Positions 42,768 through 51,335 of a stretch of 64,000 nucleotides of DNA are shown here, piece after piece. The translations under genes were made by a program, and so were the position numbers. The notes beneath the pieces were generated by a model that was not told where the DNA came from, ran no database searches, and saw only the letters and a program-made list of their open reading frames with translations. The stretch is from the NCBI RefSeq assembly GCF_005887615.1, contig NZ_VANS01000001.1:1165415-1229414 (forward strand), read 5' to 3'. Source of the stretch: Sulfitobacter sabulilitoris (lineage in GTDB: Bacteria > Pseudomonadota > Alphaproteobacteria > Rhodobacterales > Rhodobacteraceae). Numbering within the stretch: the stretch's first letter is position 1; the number at the start of each line of letters is the position of its first letter.

Positions 42768-43781
42768 ATGAGCGATGGCCCCATACTGACATTCACCGAC
42801 CGTGGCATTTACTGTGCCGCCGGCGATTTCCACATTGATCCGTGGCGCCCGGTGGCACGCGCGCTGATCACGCACGGCCATGCCGATCACGCGCGGTCCG
42901 GGCACGAAAGCTACCTTGCCACCCACGCCGCCCTGCCCGTGATGCGCCACCGCCTTGGCGATATCAACGCCGAGGGCATCGCCTATGGCGAGGCGCGCCA
43001 GATCGGCGGCGCGCGGGTGTCGTTCCATCCCGCGGGCCACGTGCCGGGGTCGGCGCAGATCCGGGTCGAGGTCGGCGGCGAGGTCTGGGTCGCTTCGGGC
43101 GACTACAAGGTTGAAAACGATGGCCTGTCAGAGCCGTTCGCGCCAATAGCCTGCCACCATTTCATCACCGAAAGCACCTTTGGGCTGCCGGTGTTCCGCT
43201 GGCGGCCGCAGGCCGATGTGGCCCGCGACCTGAACGCGTGGTGGGCAGGATGTGCCGCGTCGGGAAAAACCGCTTTTCTGGGGGCCTATGCCCTGGGCAA
43301 GGCGCAGCGGTTGATGACGATGCTGGACCCGGCCATCGGACCCATTCTGACCCATGGCGCGGTCGAGGCGACAAACCGCGTGCTGCGCACCCAGGGCATC
43401 CCCCTGCCCGACACCGTCGCCGCCACGGCGGTCATCCGGCCCAAGGACTTTCCCGGAGCACTGGTGCTCACGCCCCCTTCGGCCCTGGGCAGCAAATGGG
43501 CGCGCAGGTTCGGGGCGCAGGAAAGCGCCTTTGCCAGCGGCTGGATGGCGCTGCGCGGGGTCCGCAGGCGACGCGCGGGCGACCGTGGGTTTGTCATATC
43601 GGATCATGCCGACTGGACCGGACTGCTGTCCGCGATCAAGGACACCGGCGCGGAAAACATATATGTCACGCATGGTTACACGGATATCTTCGCGCGATAC
43701 CTGACCGAACAGGGATTGAACGCGCAGGTGGTCCCGACCCAGTTCGAGGGCGAGATGGCGGACCGCGAGGACGCGGAATGA
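42768..43781 (+). CDS. Ligase-associated DNA exonuclease (metallo-beta-lactamase fold)
   Basis: A 337-residue MBL/beta-CASP-like nuclease of the family found next to ATP-dependent DNA ligases. The metal-binding HxHxDH is THGHADHARSGH, with further ligands in FHPAGHVPGSAQ and ASGDYK. The C-terminal SDHADW and TVHGYTD-type motif (YVTHGYTDIF) complete the site. It is related to Snm1/CPSF-type nucleases. It overlaps the ligase gene by 4 bp, so the two act together, probably in double-strand break or crosslink processing. Confidence 0.91.
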   Translation: MSDGPILTFTDRGIYCAAGDFHIDPWRPVARALITHGHADHARSGHESYLATHAALPVMRHRLGDINAEGIAYGEARQIGGARVSFHPAGHVPGSAQIRVEVGGEVWVASGDYKVENDGLSEPFAPIACHHFITESTFGLPVFRWRPQADVARDLNAWWAGCAASGKTAFLGAYALGKAQRLMTMLDPAIGPILTHGAVEATNRVLRTQGIPLPDTVAATAVIRPKDFPGALVLTPPSALGSKWARRFGAQESAFASGWMALRGVRRRRAGDRGFVISDHADWTGLLSAIKDTGAENIYVTHGYTDIFARYLTEQGLNAQVVPTQFEGEMADREDAE

Positions 43782-45376
43782 ACCGTTTCGCCGATCTCTT
43801 CACCGCCATCGACCAGTCGACCAAGACCACGGTCAAGGTCGCCGCCCTCGCCGCATATTTCAAAGAGGCGCCCGAAGAGGACCGCATCTGGACCATTGCG
43901 CTTTTTTCGGGCCGCAGGCCCAAGCGCGCCGTCACGACCACCCGCCTGCGCGAATGGGCGGCCGAGGCGGCGGGCATCCCCTTGTGGCTGTTCGAGGAAA
44001 GCTATCCGATTGTCGGCGACCTGGCCGAAACCATCGCGCTGGTCCTGCCGCCCGGCACACGCGCCAACGACAAGCCGCTGCACCATTGGATCGCCGAGTT
44101 GCGGGCCCTTGGGCCGCTGGACGACGCCGCGCGAAAGGACTTCGTGCTCGGGGCCTGGGCGCAGCTTGGCGGCACCCAGCGGTTTGTGTTCAACAAGCTG
44201 ATCACCGGCGGGTTCCGGGTCGGCGTCAGCCAGAAGCTGATGACCCGCGCGCTGGCCCGCGCCACGGACCGCGACGAGGCGGAACTGGCGCATCGGCTGA
44301 TGGGCAACTGGCACCCCGACGACACCACTTGGCACGCGCTGATCGAGGCCGACGACGCCAGCGCCGACGCCTCGCGGCCCTATCCGTTTTACCTGGCCCA
44401 TGCGCTGGATGACGGGCCGGAGCCGCTTGGCCCCCCGTCGGATTGGCGCGCGGAATGGAAGTGGGACGGGATTCGCGGCCAGTTGATCCTGCGCGGGGGC
44501 GCTCATTTCGTCTGGTCGCGCGGCGAAGAGTTGATGACCGACCGCTTTCCCGAACTGGCCCGCGCGGTGGATTTCCTGCCGGACGGCACGGTGCTGGACG
44601 GCGAATTGCTGGTCTGGCGCGCGGGCGATGACGATCCGCAAAGCTTTAACGCGCTGCAAAAGCGGATCGGGCGCAAGACGGTGCCGAAGAAGCTGCTCGC
44701 GGATGCGCCGGTGGTGCTGCATGCCTACGACCTGCTGGAATGGCGCGGCGAGGACATGCGCGCCACACCCTTTTCGGACCGTCGCGCGCTGCTCGAGCAC
44801 GCCTGCGCCGACCTGCCGCCGGACGCGCCCCTGCGATTGTCGCCGCAACTGGATTTCGCAGATTGGGACGCGCTGGCGCAACACCGCGCCGATGCCCGCG
44901 ACGTGCAGGCCGAAGGCGTCATGCTCAAACGCGCCGCGAGCCCCTATCTGTCAGGCCGCAAAAAGGGCGACTGGTGGAAGTGGAAGCTGGACCCGCTGAC
45001 CATCGACGCGGTGATGATCTATGCGCAGGCCGGGCATGGACGGCGGGCCAACCTGTTTACCGATTTCACCTTTGCGGTCTGGAACGGCCCCGACCTGGTG
45101 CCCTTTACAAAAGCCTATTCAGGGCTGACGGACGATGAATTCCGCCAGATCACCGCCTGGGTGCGCAAGAATACGCTGCAACGCTTTGGCCCGGTGCGAC
45201 AGGTGACGCCGCATCATGTGTTCGAGATCGCCTTCGAGGGCATTCAGGCCAGTCCGCGTCACAAGTCCGGCGTCGCGTTGCGGTTTCCGCGCATGTCGCG
45301 CTGGCGGCAGGACAAACCGCTGGCCGAGGCGAACACGCTCGACGATCTGAACGATATGTTGCGGATTTACGGCTGA
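43778..45376 (+). CDS. ATP-dependent DNA ligase
   Basis: A 532-residue ATP-dependent ligase of the bacterial LigB/C-like group. An N-terminal helical DNA-binding domain (about 1-205) is followed by the adenylation domain with the catalytic Lys228 in EWKWDGIRGQ. Motifs III (DGELLVW), IV (EGVMLK) and V (WWKWKLDP) and an OB-fold C-terminal domain complete it. No polymerase, nuclease or Ku partner is present, unlike LigD. The start ATG overlaps the exonuclease end. In related genomes a DEXH helicase is often in the same cluster, but none follows here. Confidence 0.94.
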   Translation: MNRFADLFTAIDQSTKTTVKVAALAAYFKEAPEEDRIWTIALFSGRRPKRAVTTTRLREWAAEAAGIPLWLFEESYPIVGDLAETIALVLPPGTRANDKPLHHWIAELRALGPLDDAARKDFVLGAWAQLGGTQRFVFNKLITGGFRVGVSQKLMTRALARATDRDEAELAHRLMGNWHPDDTTWHALIEADDASADASRPYPFYLAHALDDGPEPLGPPSDWRAEWKWDGIRGQLILRGGAHFVWSRGEELMTDRFPELARAVDFLPDGTVLDGELLVWRAGDDDPQSFNALQKRIGRKTVPKKLLADAPVVLHAYDLLEWRGEDMRATPFSDRRALLEHACADLPPDAPLRLSPQLDFADWDALAQHRADARDVQAEGVMLKRAASPYLSGRKKGDWWKWKLDPLTIDAVMIYAQAGHGRRANLFTDFTFAVWNGPDLVPFTKAYSGLTDDEFRQITAWVRKNTLQRFGPVRQVTPHHVFEIAFEGIQASPRHKSGVALRFPRMSRWRQDKPLAEANTLDDLNDMLRIYG

Positions 45377-45455
45377 TTCGGGGGCAGTCCTTGCTTGTTA
45401 CCCATCCCTTGGCACCCTACCTATGTCGCGACACCGACACCAAAGAGGTACACAG

Positions 45456-47276
45456 ATGATCCAGCTTCCCTTCCCCGTCCAAGACGCGAACCCCGGCAGC
45501 GGGGACAGCCCCTTTGGCGATCTGCCGAAATGGAACCTCGATGATCTCTACACCGGAGAGGACGCGCCGGAACTCAAGCGCGATCTGGACTGGCTTGAGC
45601 AGGCCTGCTCAAGCTTTGCCGAGGATTACGAGGGCAAGCTCAAGGATCTGGACGCGGCGGGGTTTCTTGATTGCGTGCTGCGCAACGAGAAGATCAACCA
45701 GGTCGCCGGGCGGATCATGTCCTTTGCCGGGCTGCGTTATTACCAGCAGACCACGGATGCCGGCCGCACGAAATTCATGTCCGACACCCAGGAAAAGATC
45801 ACCAACTTCACCACGCCGCTGGTGTTCTTCACGCTGGAAATCAACCGCCTGGACGATGACCACCTCGAGACGCTCTATGCGCAGAACGCCGATCTGGCGC
45901 GCTACAAGCCGGTGTTCGACCGGATCCGCGCGATGAAGCCCTACCAGCTTTCCGATGAGATGGAGAAATTCCTGCACGATCTGGGCGTGGTCGGCGATGC
46001 GTGGGAGCGGCTCTTTGACGAAACGATCGCTGGACTGGAATTCGAGGTCGAAGGCGAGACGCTCAATATCGAAGGCACGCTGAATCTGCTGACCGATCCC
46101 GACCGCGCCAGGCGCGAGGCCGGCGCGCGCGAGCTTGCCGCCGTGTTCACCGGCAATGTCCGCACCTTTGCCCGCGTTCACAACACGCAGGCCAAGGAAA
46201 AGGAAATCGTCGATCGCTGGCGCGGGATGGAAACGCCGCAGACGGGCCGCCACCTCAGCAACCAGGTCGAGCCCGAAGTCGTCGAGGCCCTTCGCAACGC
46301 GGTGGTGGCCGCCTATCCAAAGCTCAGCCACCGGTATTACGAGCTTAAGCGCAAATGGCTTGGCCTTGACGTGATGCAGGTCTGGGACCGCAACGCGCCG
46401 CTGCCGATGGAAGATCCCAAATCGGTGCATTGGGGGCAGGCCGAAAAGCTGGTGATGGACGCCTATTCGGCCTTTGATCCCCGCATGGGCGAGATTGCCG
46501 CGCCGTTTTTCACCAAGGGCTGGATCGACGCGGGCGTGAAGCCGGGCAAGGCGCCGGGGGCTTTCGCGCATCCCACCGTGACAAACGTGCATCCTTATGT
46601 GATGCTCAATTACCTCGGCAAACCGCGCGACGTGATGACGCTGGCGCATGAACTGGGCCACGGCGTGCATCAGGTGCTGGCCGCGGGTCAGGGCGAAATG
46701 CTGTCCTCCACCCCGCTGACACTGGCCGAAACCGCCAGCGTGTTCGGCGAAATGCTGACCTTTCGCAAGATGCTGGATCAGGCCGGGTCAACGACCGAAC
46801 GCAAGGTGCTGCTGGCCGGCAAGGTCGAGGACATGATCAATACCGTCGTGCGCCAGATCGCCTTTTACGATTTCGAATGCAAGCTGCACGACGCCCGGCG
46901 CGGCGGCGAATTGACGCCCGACGACATCAATGCCCTGTGGATGAGCGTTCAGGCCGAAAGCCTGGGGCCGGCCTTTGAATACATGGAGGGCTACGAGACC
47001 TTCTGGGCCTATATCCCGCATTTCGTGCATTCGCCCTTCTACGTCTATGCCTATGCCTTCGGCGATGGCTTGGTGAACGCACTTTATGCCGTCTATGCCG
47101 AAGGCGACGAGGGGTTCGAGGACAAGTATTTCGACATGCTCAAGGCCGGCGGGTCCAAGCACCACAAGGAACTTCTGGCGCCCTTCGGGCTCGATGCCTC
47201 CGATCCCGCGTTCTGGGACAAGGGCCTGTCGATGATCTCGGGCATGATCGACGAATTGGAAGCGATGGAGGAGTGA
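45456..47276 (+). CDS. M3-family oligoendopeptidase (PepF-like)
   Basis: Zinc metallopeptidase of 606 residues cleaving short peptides in the cytoplasm. The zinc site HELGH is at 398-402 (TLAHELGHGVHQVLAAG), with the third ligand Glu in LAETASVFGEML. The N-terminal helical region (LYTGEDAPELKRDLDWLEQ) matches oligoendopeptidase F. ATG 45456 with an AAAGAGG site is chosen over 45423. It probably has its own transcript; a small membrane-protein gene follows 33 bp downstream. Confidence 0.93.
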   Translation: MIQLPFPVQDANPGSGDSPFGDLPKWNLDDLYTGEDAPELKRDLDWLEQACSSFAEDYEGKLKDLDAAGFLDCVLRNEKINQVAGRIMSFAGLRYYQQTTDAGRTKFMSDTQEKITNFTTPLVFFTLEINRLDDDHLETLYAQNADLARYKPVFDRIRAMKPYQLSDEMEKFLHDLGVVGDAWERLFDETIAGLEFEVEGETLNIEGTLNLLTDPDRARREAGARELAAVFTGNVRTFARVHNTQAKEKEIVDRWRGMETPQTGRHLSNQVEPEVVEALRNAVVAAYPKLSHRYYELKRKWLGLDVMQVWDRNAPLPMEDPKSVHWGQAEKLVMDAYSAFDPRMGEIAAPFFTKGWIDAGVKPGKAPGAFAHPTVTNVHPYVMLNYLGKPRDVMTLAHELGHGVHQVLAAGQGEMLSSTPLTLAETASVFGEMLTFRKMLDQAGSTTERKVLLAGKVEDMINTVVRQIAFYDFECKLHDARRGGELTPDDINALWMSVQAESLGPAFEYMEGYETFWAYIPHFVHSPFYVYAYAFGDGLVNALYAVYAEGDEGFEDKYFDMLKAGGSKHHKELLAPFGLDASDPAFWDKGLSMISGMIDELEAMEE

Positions 47277-47309
47277 CCCCGATCGCCCTCCCCTGATGGA
47301 GCGCCACGG

Positions 47310-47561
47310 ATGACCGGCCCCCCCGACCAGCAGCACAAGTCGAGGACGTTTCGACAGCACACGCGCCGTTTTCTGGCATGGGTCCGGTCGCACGTGCCGC
47401 CCGGCGCTCGGCTTGTGCTGGGCATCGTGTTGATCCTGATGGGGCTGGTGGGGTTTCTGCCGGTGGTCGGGTTCTGGATGATCCCGCTGGGCGTGGCCGT
47501 GGCGGCGCTGGATGTCAAACCGCTGCTGCGCCGCTGGCGGAAATCACGCCATCACGACTAG
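47310..47561 (+). CDS. Small membrane protein, unknown function
   Basis: An 83-residue protein with a basic N-terminus, one or two closely spaced hydrophobic segments (LVLGIVLILMGLVGFLPVVG, then FWMIPLGVAVAAL) and a very basic C-terminal tail (RRWRKSRHHD). A GGAG site precedes the ATG. The pattern suggests a re-entrant or hairpin inner-membrane protein. It is probably cotranscribed with the oligopeptidase. The ORF has coding-like composition but no named family is recognised. Confidence 0.65.
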   Translation: MTGPPDQQHKSRTFRQHTRRFLAWVRSHVPPGARLVLGIVLILMGLVGFLPVVGFWMIPLGVAVAALDVKPLLRRWRKSRHHD

Positions 47562-47618
47562 GTTCGGCACGGGCCTGACCGGGATGACCGGACGGTCGCG
47601 CGCCCGGCGCCGCATCAC

Positions 47619-48572
47619 TCAGTTTTCCTGCGCCGCACCGCCCCGCGCCACGCGCGCCAGGAACCGTTGGGTCAGATCGGGGTCCGTCGTGCTGAGGCAC
47701 TGCTGCGCGAAATACCAGTGGATGAACTTGTCATAGGCCCGCCTGCGCGGCGGCGCCGCCAGCAGACGGCGCAGGTCATGCGCGCTGCGGGCGACATCCG
47801 CAATATGGTGAAAATCGGATTGCCCGCACAGGATGACGGGCTTTCGGTGCAGATAGGCCTCGATCCCGACGGCGGAATTGATCGTGACCACGCGCGCCGC
47901 CACGGATAACAGGTCGTGAATGTTGCAAAGTGAGACCGACAGGTTTGCATATTTCCTTTGCAGGCCCTCGAGCCGCCCCCCGGTATCAGGGTCCAGATCG
48001 CGGGGATGTGGTTTTACGACGACCGGCAAGACGCTGTTTTGCAATATGTTTTCCAACATATCCCAACGGTCCAGATAGCAGGTCTCGCCGACGGTGCGGT
48101 GGGCCTCGCTTTGCAGGAAAACCGCGATGCAGTTCTCCGGCAGCGCGGCCCGGTCGGAGGGCTGGGCATAGCGCGACGCACGCGCGCCCACCAGACGCTG
48201 GCGCAGCTTGCGGAAAAACGGCCGCGCCTGATCCGCGTCGATCTGCGAAGGGTCAAAGCGCGCCGCGCCGATCGAGGAAAACGCCCGGATGCCCAGCGGG
48301 TCCATGTTCCAGAAGGGATAGATATAGGCGATGCCGCAGTTCAGAACACGCGGATGCGCCATGCGCCCATGATTGACGATGTGAAACGCATCATCCGCCG
48401 CGACCTGCGCCGCAAGGGCCGCCCGGTCCAGTGGCACAAGCCGAAGCGGATGCCCCGCCGCCGACACCCCGGTCGTCAGGTGGTCATAGAACGGCAGCAG
48501 GCCGCTGCCCGCCGGGCCCAGCCATGACGCCGGTAGGTGAAAGACGATCTCGCGCAGTGTGCCCCGCCCCAA
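47619..48572 (-). CDS. Capsule-polysaccharide-type glycosyltransferase-like protein
   Basis: A 317-residue protein related to the KpsS/KpsC capsule family: VVVKPHPRDLDP and VTINSAVGIEAYLHRKPVILCGQSDF match the two motifs (KPHP and the S/T-x-x-G-x-E/Q site) also seen in the KpsS and KpsC proteins at 58-63 kb. The N-terminus is unusual: the frame opens at a TTG (48572) without a visible ribosome site, right against the rpoH terminator, so the true start is uncertain. Gene order (beside rpoH) is unlike a capsule locus. Substrate unknown. Confidence 0.7.
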   Translation of the reverse strand: MGRGTLREIVFHLPASWLGPAGSGLLPFYDHLTTGVSAAGHPLRLVPLDRAALAAQVAADDAFHIVNHGRMAHPRVLNCGIAYIYPFWNMDPLGIRAFSSIGAARFDPSQIDADQARPFFRKLRQRLVGARASRYAQPSDRAALPENCIAVFLQSEAHRTVGETCYLDRWDMLENILQNSVLPVVVKPHPRDLDPDTGGRLEGLQRKYANLSVSLCNIHDLLSVAARVVTINSAVGIEAYLHRKPVILCGQSDFHHIADVARSAHDLRRLLAAPPRRRAYDKFIHWYFAQQCLSTTDPDLTQRFLARVARGGAAQEN

Positions 48573-48602
48573 AGAAAAAGCCCCGCCCGTGGGGCACGGG
48601 GC
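48571..48602 (-). terminator. Rho-independent terminator of rpoH
   Basis: On the minus strand GCCCCG (48602-48597) pairs with CGGGGC (48585-48580), extended by internal CCC/GGG pairs, and is followed by TTTTTCTTT (48579-48571). It lies 34 bp after the rpoH stop. Its T-tract abuts the presumed start of the downstream capsule-type gene. Confidence 0.85.
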
Positions 48603-48636
48603 GAGGCTAGAGATTTTTGCGCAGTGGCGAAAGGGA

Positions 48637-49533
48637 TCAGGCGGTCGCCATCATGCCTTTTTCCTTTGCCAGATCGCGCATCTTCTTTTGCAGCTTCTCA
48701 AAGGCGCGCACTTCGATCTGGCGGATGCGTTCGCGGCTGACGTCGTATTCGCCACTCAGATCCTCCAACGTGACGGATTTTTCCGACAGGCGGCGCTGCG
48801 TCAGGATGTCCTTTTCCCGTTCGTTGAGCACACCCAACGCTTCGCTTAGCAATTCGCGTCGCATTTCAAGCTCGTTGCGCTCCTCGTAGTCGGTTGCCTG
48901 ATCGGCGTCTTCGTCCTCAAGCCAGTCCTGCCATTGCATCGTGCCTTCGCCTTCGGACCCGACCGTGGCGTTCAGCGACGCATCCCCGCCCGACATACGC
49001 CGGTTCATCGAGATCACCTCTGCCTCTGTCACACCCAGATCGGTCGCGATCCGCTTGACGTTTTCGGGGCGCAGATCGCCTTCTTCCAGCGCGCCGATCT
49101 TGTTCTTGGCTTTGCGCAGGTTGAAAAACAGCTTTTTCTGGCCCGACGTGGTGCCCAATTTGACAAGGCTCCACGAGCGCAGGATATATTCCTGGATGCT
49201 GGCACGGATCCACCACATCGCGTAGGTGGCGAGGCGGAAGCCTTTTTCAGGATCGAAGCGTTTGACCGCCTGCATCAGGCCGACGTTCGCCTCCGAAATC
49301 ACCTCGGCCTGCGGCAGACCGTAGCCGCGATAGCCCATGGCGATCTTCGCGGCCAGCCGCAAATGCGACGTGACCATACGATGCGCGGCCTCGGTATCTT
49401 GTTCCTCGACCCAGCGCTTGGCCAGCATATATTCCTCTTCCGGTTCCAGCAGGGGAAACTTGCGAATCTCCTGCATGTACCGATTCAGACCGCCTTCCGG
49501 CGTCGGGGCCGGCAGATTTGCATAGTTTGCCAT
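48637..49533 (-). CDS. rpoH: RNA polymerase sigma factor RpoH (sigma-32)
   Basis: Heat-shock sigma factor of 298 residues. Region 2 contains NVGLMQAVKRFDPEKGFRLATYAMWWIRASIQEYIL, the RpoH box QKKLFFNLRKAKNKI lies between regions 2 and 3, and region 4 carries LSGEYDVSRERIRQIEVRAFEKL. An AGGAGG site precedes ATG 49533. Rhodobacterales often have two RpoH proteins (RpoHI for heat shock and RpoHII for photooxidative stress); which one this is cannot be settled by eye. It is followed by its own terminator. Confidence 0.97.
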   Translation of the reverse strand: MANYANLPAPTPEGGLNRYMQEIRKFPLLEPEEEYMLAKRWVEEQDTEAAHRMVTSHLRLAAKIAMGYRGYGLPQAEVISEANVGLMQAVKRFDPEKGFRLATYAMWWIRASIQEYILRSWSLVKLGTTSGQKKLFFNLRKAKNKIGALEEGDLRPENVKRIATDLGVTEAEVISMNRRMSGGDASLNATVGSEGEGTMQWQDWLEDEDADQATDYEERNELEMRRELLSEALGVLNEREKDILTQRRLSEKSVTLEDLSGEYDVSRERIRQIEVRAFEKLQKKMRDLAKEKGMMATA

Positions 49534-49685
49534 TGGTGGGCCTCCTGATGTTTAAGGGCTTAACATACCATGTAGGGACTAAACCGATCGGTTCAAGTGC
49601 TGGTACGCGCCAATCGTTAAGGAAATACTGACACATCGGACCGCCTTTCGCAGCCCATTGTCACACCCCTCACAGGCTTGTGCGA

Positions 49686-50720
49686 TCACGTCACCGCAAC
49701 GCGCAACGCATCCAGAAGATCCGCCATATCCCTCGGCAACGGCGCTTCAAAGCGCACCGGGTCGCCCGTGACGGGGTGATCGAAGCCCAGAACGGCGGCA
49801 TGCAACGCCTGGCGGGGGAAGGCGCGTACGGCCTCGGCCGACACTTCCGGCAATGCCTTGGCGGCCAGCTTGCGTTTGCCGCCATAGACCGGATCGCCCA
49901 CCAGCCCGTGCCCCGCGTGGGCCATATGCACCCGGATCTGGTGCGTGCGCCCTGTCTCAAGCCAGCATTCCATCAGCGCCAGCACGGCGGGTGTGCCGAA
50001 CCGTTCGATGGTGCGGGCCCGCGTGATCGCATGGCGCCCACCCTGGAACAGCACCGCCTGGCGCTGCCGGTCGGTCTTGTGCCGGGCGAGGTGAGTCGTC
50101 AGCTTGAGGATATTGCCCGGCTCGAAACTTGTCCCCCGGATGCCGCGCAGGCGCGGGTCGTTGGCATCCGGCACGCCATAGACCAGCGCCTGGTAGTATC
50201 GCTCGACGCTGTGCGCCTCGAACTGGCTGGCCAGCCCGTGGTGCGCCGCATCCGATTTCGCCACCACCAGCAGGCCCGAGGTGTCCTTGTCGATGCGGTG
50301 CACGATGCCGGGGCGTTTCATGCCGCCCACGCCCGACAGGTCGTCGCCGCAATGCGCCAGCAAGGCGTTGACCAGCGTGCCGTCGGGCGTGCCCGGCGCG
50401 GGATGCACGACCATGCCCGCAGGTTTGTTGACCACGATCAGGTCAAGATCCTCGAACACCACCTCAAGCGGTATGTCCTGCGGCAGGATATGGCTGTCCT
50501 GCGCCTCTTCGACCGTCACGTCGATCCGCGCCCCGGGCTCGACCCGCGCCTTTGCGTCTTGCACGACCACACCGTCCACAGCGACAGCGCCGTCGGCAAT
50601 GAGGCGGCCCAGCCGCGTCCGCGACAATGCCGCGCTCTCTGGCACATCGCGGGCAAGCGCCTTATCAAGGCGTGGCGGCGGTGCGTCGGCAATTTCGAAT
50701 GTGATACGGCGGTGAGACAT
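49686..50720 (-). CDS. rluD: Ribosomal large-subunit pseudouridine synthase RluD family
   Basis: A 344-residue synthase: N-terminal S4 domain (DKALARDVPESAALSRTRLGRLIADGAVAVDG) and a catalytic domain with the Asp in RPGIVHRIDKDTSGLLVVAK, plus VNKPAGMVVHPA and the late GRTHQIRVHMAH. RluD makes pseudouridines 1911/1915/1917 in helix 69; a different specificity in the RluA family is possible. The frame stays open to 50945, but ATG 50720 (MSHRRITF) is correct by family. Its start codon overlaps the divergent small gene's ATG within CATG. Confidence 0.92.
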   Translation of the reverse strand: MSHRRITFEIADAPPPRLDKALARDVPESAALSRTRLGRLIADGAVAVDGVVVQDAKARVEPGARIDVTVEEAQDSHILPQDIPLEVVFEDLDLIVVNKPAGMVVHPAPGTPDGTLVNALLAHCGDDLSGVGGMKRPGIVHRIDKDTSGLLVVAKSDAAHHGLASQFEAHSVERYYQALVYGVPDANDPRLRGIRGTSFEPGNILKLTTHLARHKTDRQRQAVLFQGGRHAITRARTIERFGTPAVLALMECWLETGRTHQIRVHMAHAGHGLVGDPVYGGKRKLAAKALPEVSAEAVRAFPRQALHAAVLGFDHPVTGDPVRFEAPLPRDMADLLDALRVAVT

Positions 50721-51003
50721 GCAAGATCCTATTGAACCGGCCAACCTGCGGTTTTTGCGGCGTTTGGTGACGGTGTTGACAGCCACAATGATTGGCGGAC
50801 TTCTAGTCATCATCGCACTGATTGTCATCCGCTTCTCTGACAGGGCGCCGCAACTGCCCCAAAGCATCGCCCTGCCCGACGGCGCCACGCCCGCGGCCTT
50901 TACCCAAGGGGCAGACTGGTACGCGGTGGTGACGACCGGCGACACGATCCTGATCTATGACCGCGCCACGGGCCGTTTGCGGCAAAGCATCGCCATCGAG
51001 TGA
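50719..51003 (+). CDS. Small single-pass membrane protein (DUF6476-like)
   Basis: A 94-residue protein: short basic N-terminus, one transmembrane helix (about 18-40, VTVLTATMIGGLLVIIALIVI) and a C-terminal soluble part with TQGADWYAVVTTGDTILIYDRATGRLRQSI. I recognise the general family (a Rhodobacterales-conserved protein of unknown function) from memory rather than a search. It is divergent from rluD with start codons overlapping by 2 bp. A tRNA-His gene lies downstream on the other strand. It is probably expressed from a promoter inside the rluD coding region. Confidence 0.7.
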   Translation: MQDPIEPANLRFLRRLVTVLTATMIGGLLVIIALIVIRFSDRAPQLPQSIALPDGATPAAFTQGADWYAVVTTGDTILIYDRATGRLRQSIAIE

Positions 51004-51052
51004 TGGACGCCCGCGACGGACACCGCCGTGATGGACGCCCGCGACGGACACC
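51000..51052. repeat. Perfect 25-bp direct repeat
   Basis: GTGATGGACGCCCGCGACGG (and the next five bases, 51000-51024) is repeated exactly at 51028-51052, with a 28-bp period. The first copy overlaps the stop codon of the gene at 50719-51003. It lies between that gene and tRNA-His. Function unknown. Confidence 0.85.
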
Positions 51053-51107
51053 ATGCACCCGCCTGATCGGGCGCGATGCCCATAACGCCAATCCGCCAAA
51101 GGAGGGG

Positions 51108-51184
51108 TGGTACCACCTCCCCGGCTTGAACGGGGGACCTCCTGATCCACAATCAGGCGCTCTAACCAACTGAGCTAAGGCGGC
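51108..51184 (-). tRNA. tRNA-His (anticodon GTG), lacking G-1
   Basis: A 77-nt tRNA with encoded CCA (TGG at 51108-51110 on the plus strand). Acceptor GCCGCCT (51184-51178) pairs with AGGTGGT, giving a G1-U72 wobble, and the discriminator is A73. The anticodon stem is CCTGA-TTGTGGA-TCAGG with GTG. The base before G1 in the genome is T, so a G-1 is not encoded. Absence of G-1 with A73 is a known feature of a group of alphaproteobacteria. Confidence 0.95.
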
Positions 51185-51335
51185 ACTGGAGCGGATTTAG
51201 CGCGCAGGATTTCGGATTGCAAGGGGCCAATCCCGCCAATCCATCGCACAAACCGCTATGGTTTCGATGATATTACCATCCTTTCGCATATTCGTCAGCC
51301 GTGATCGGGTGGTTGATCGGGCCTGCGCCGGCCCT

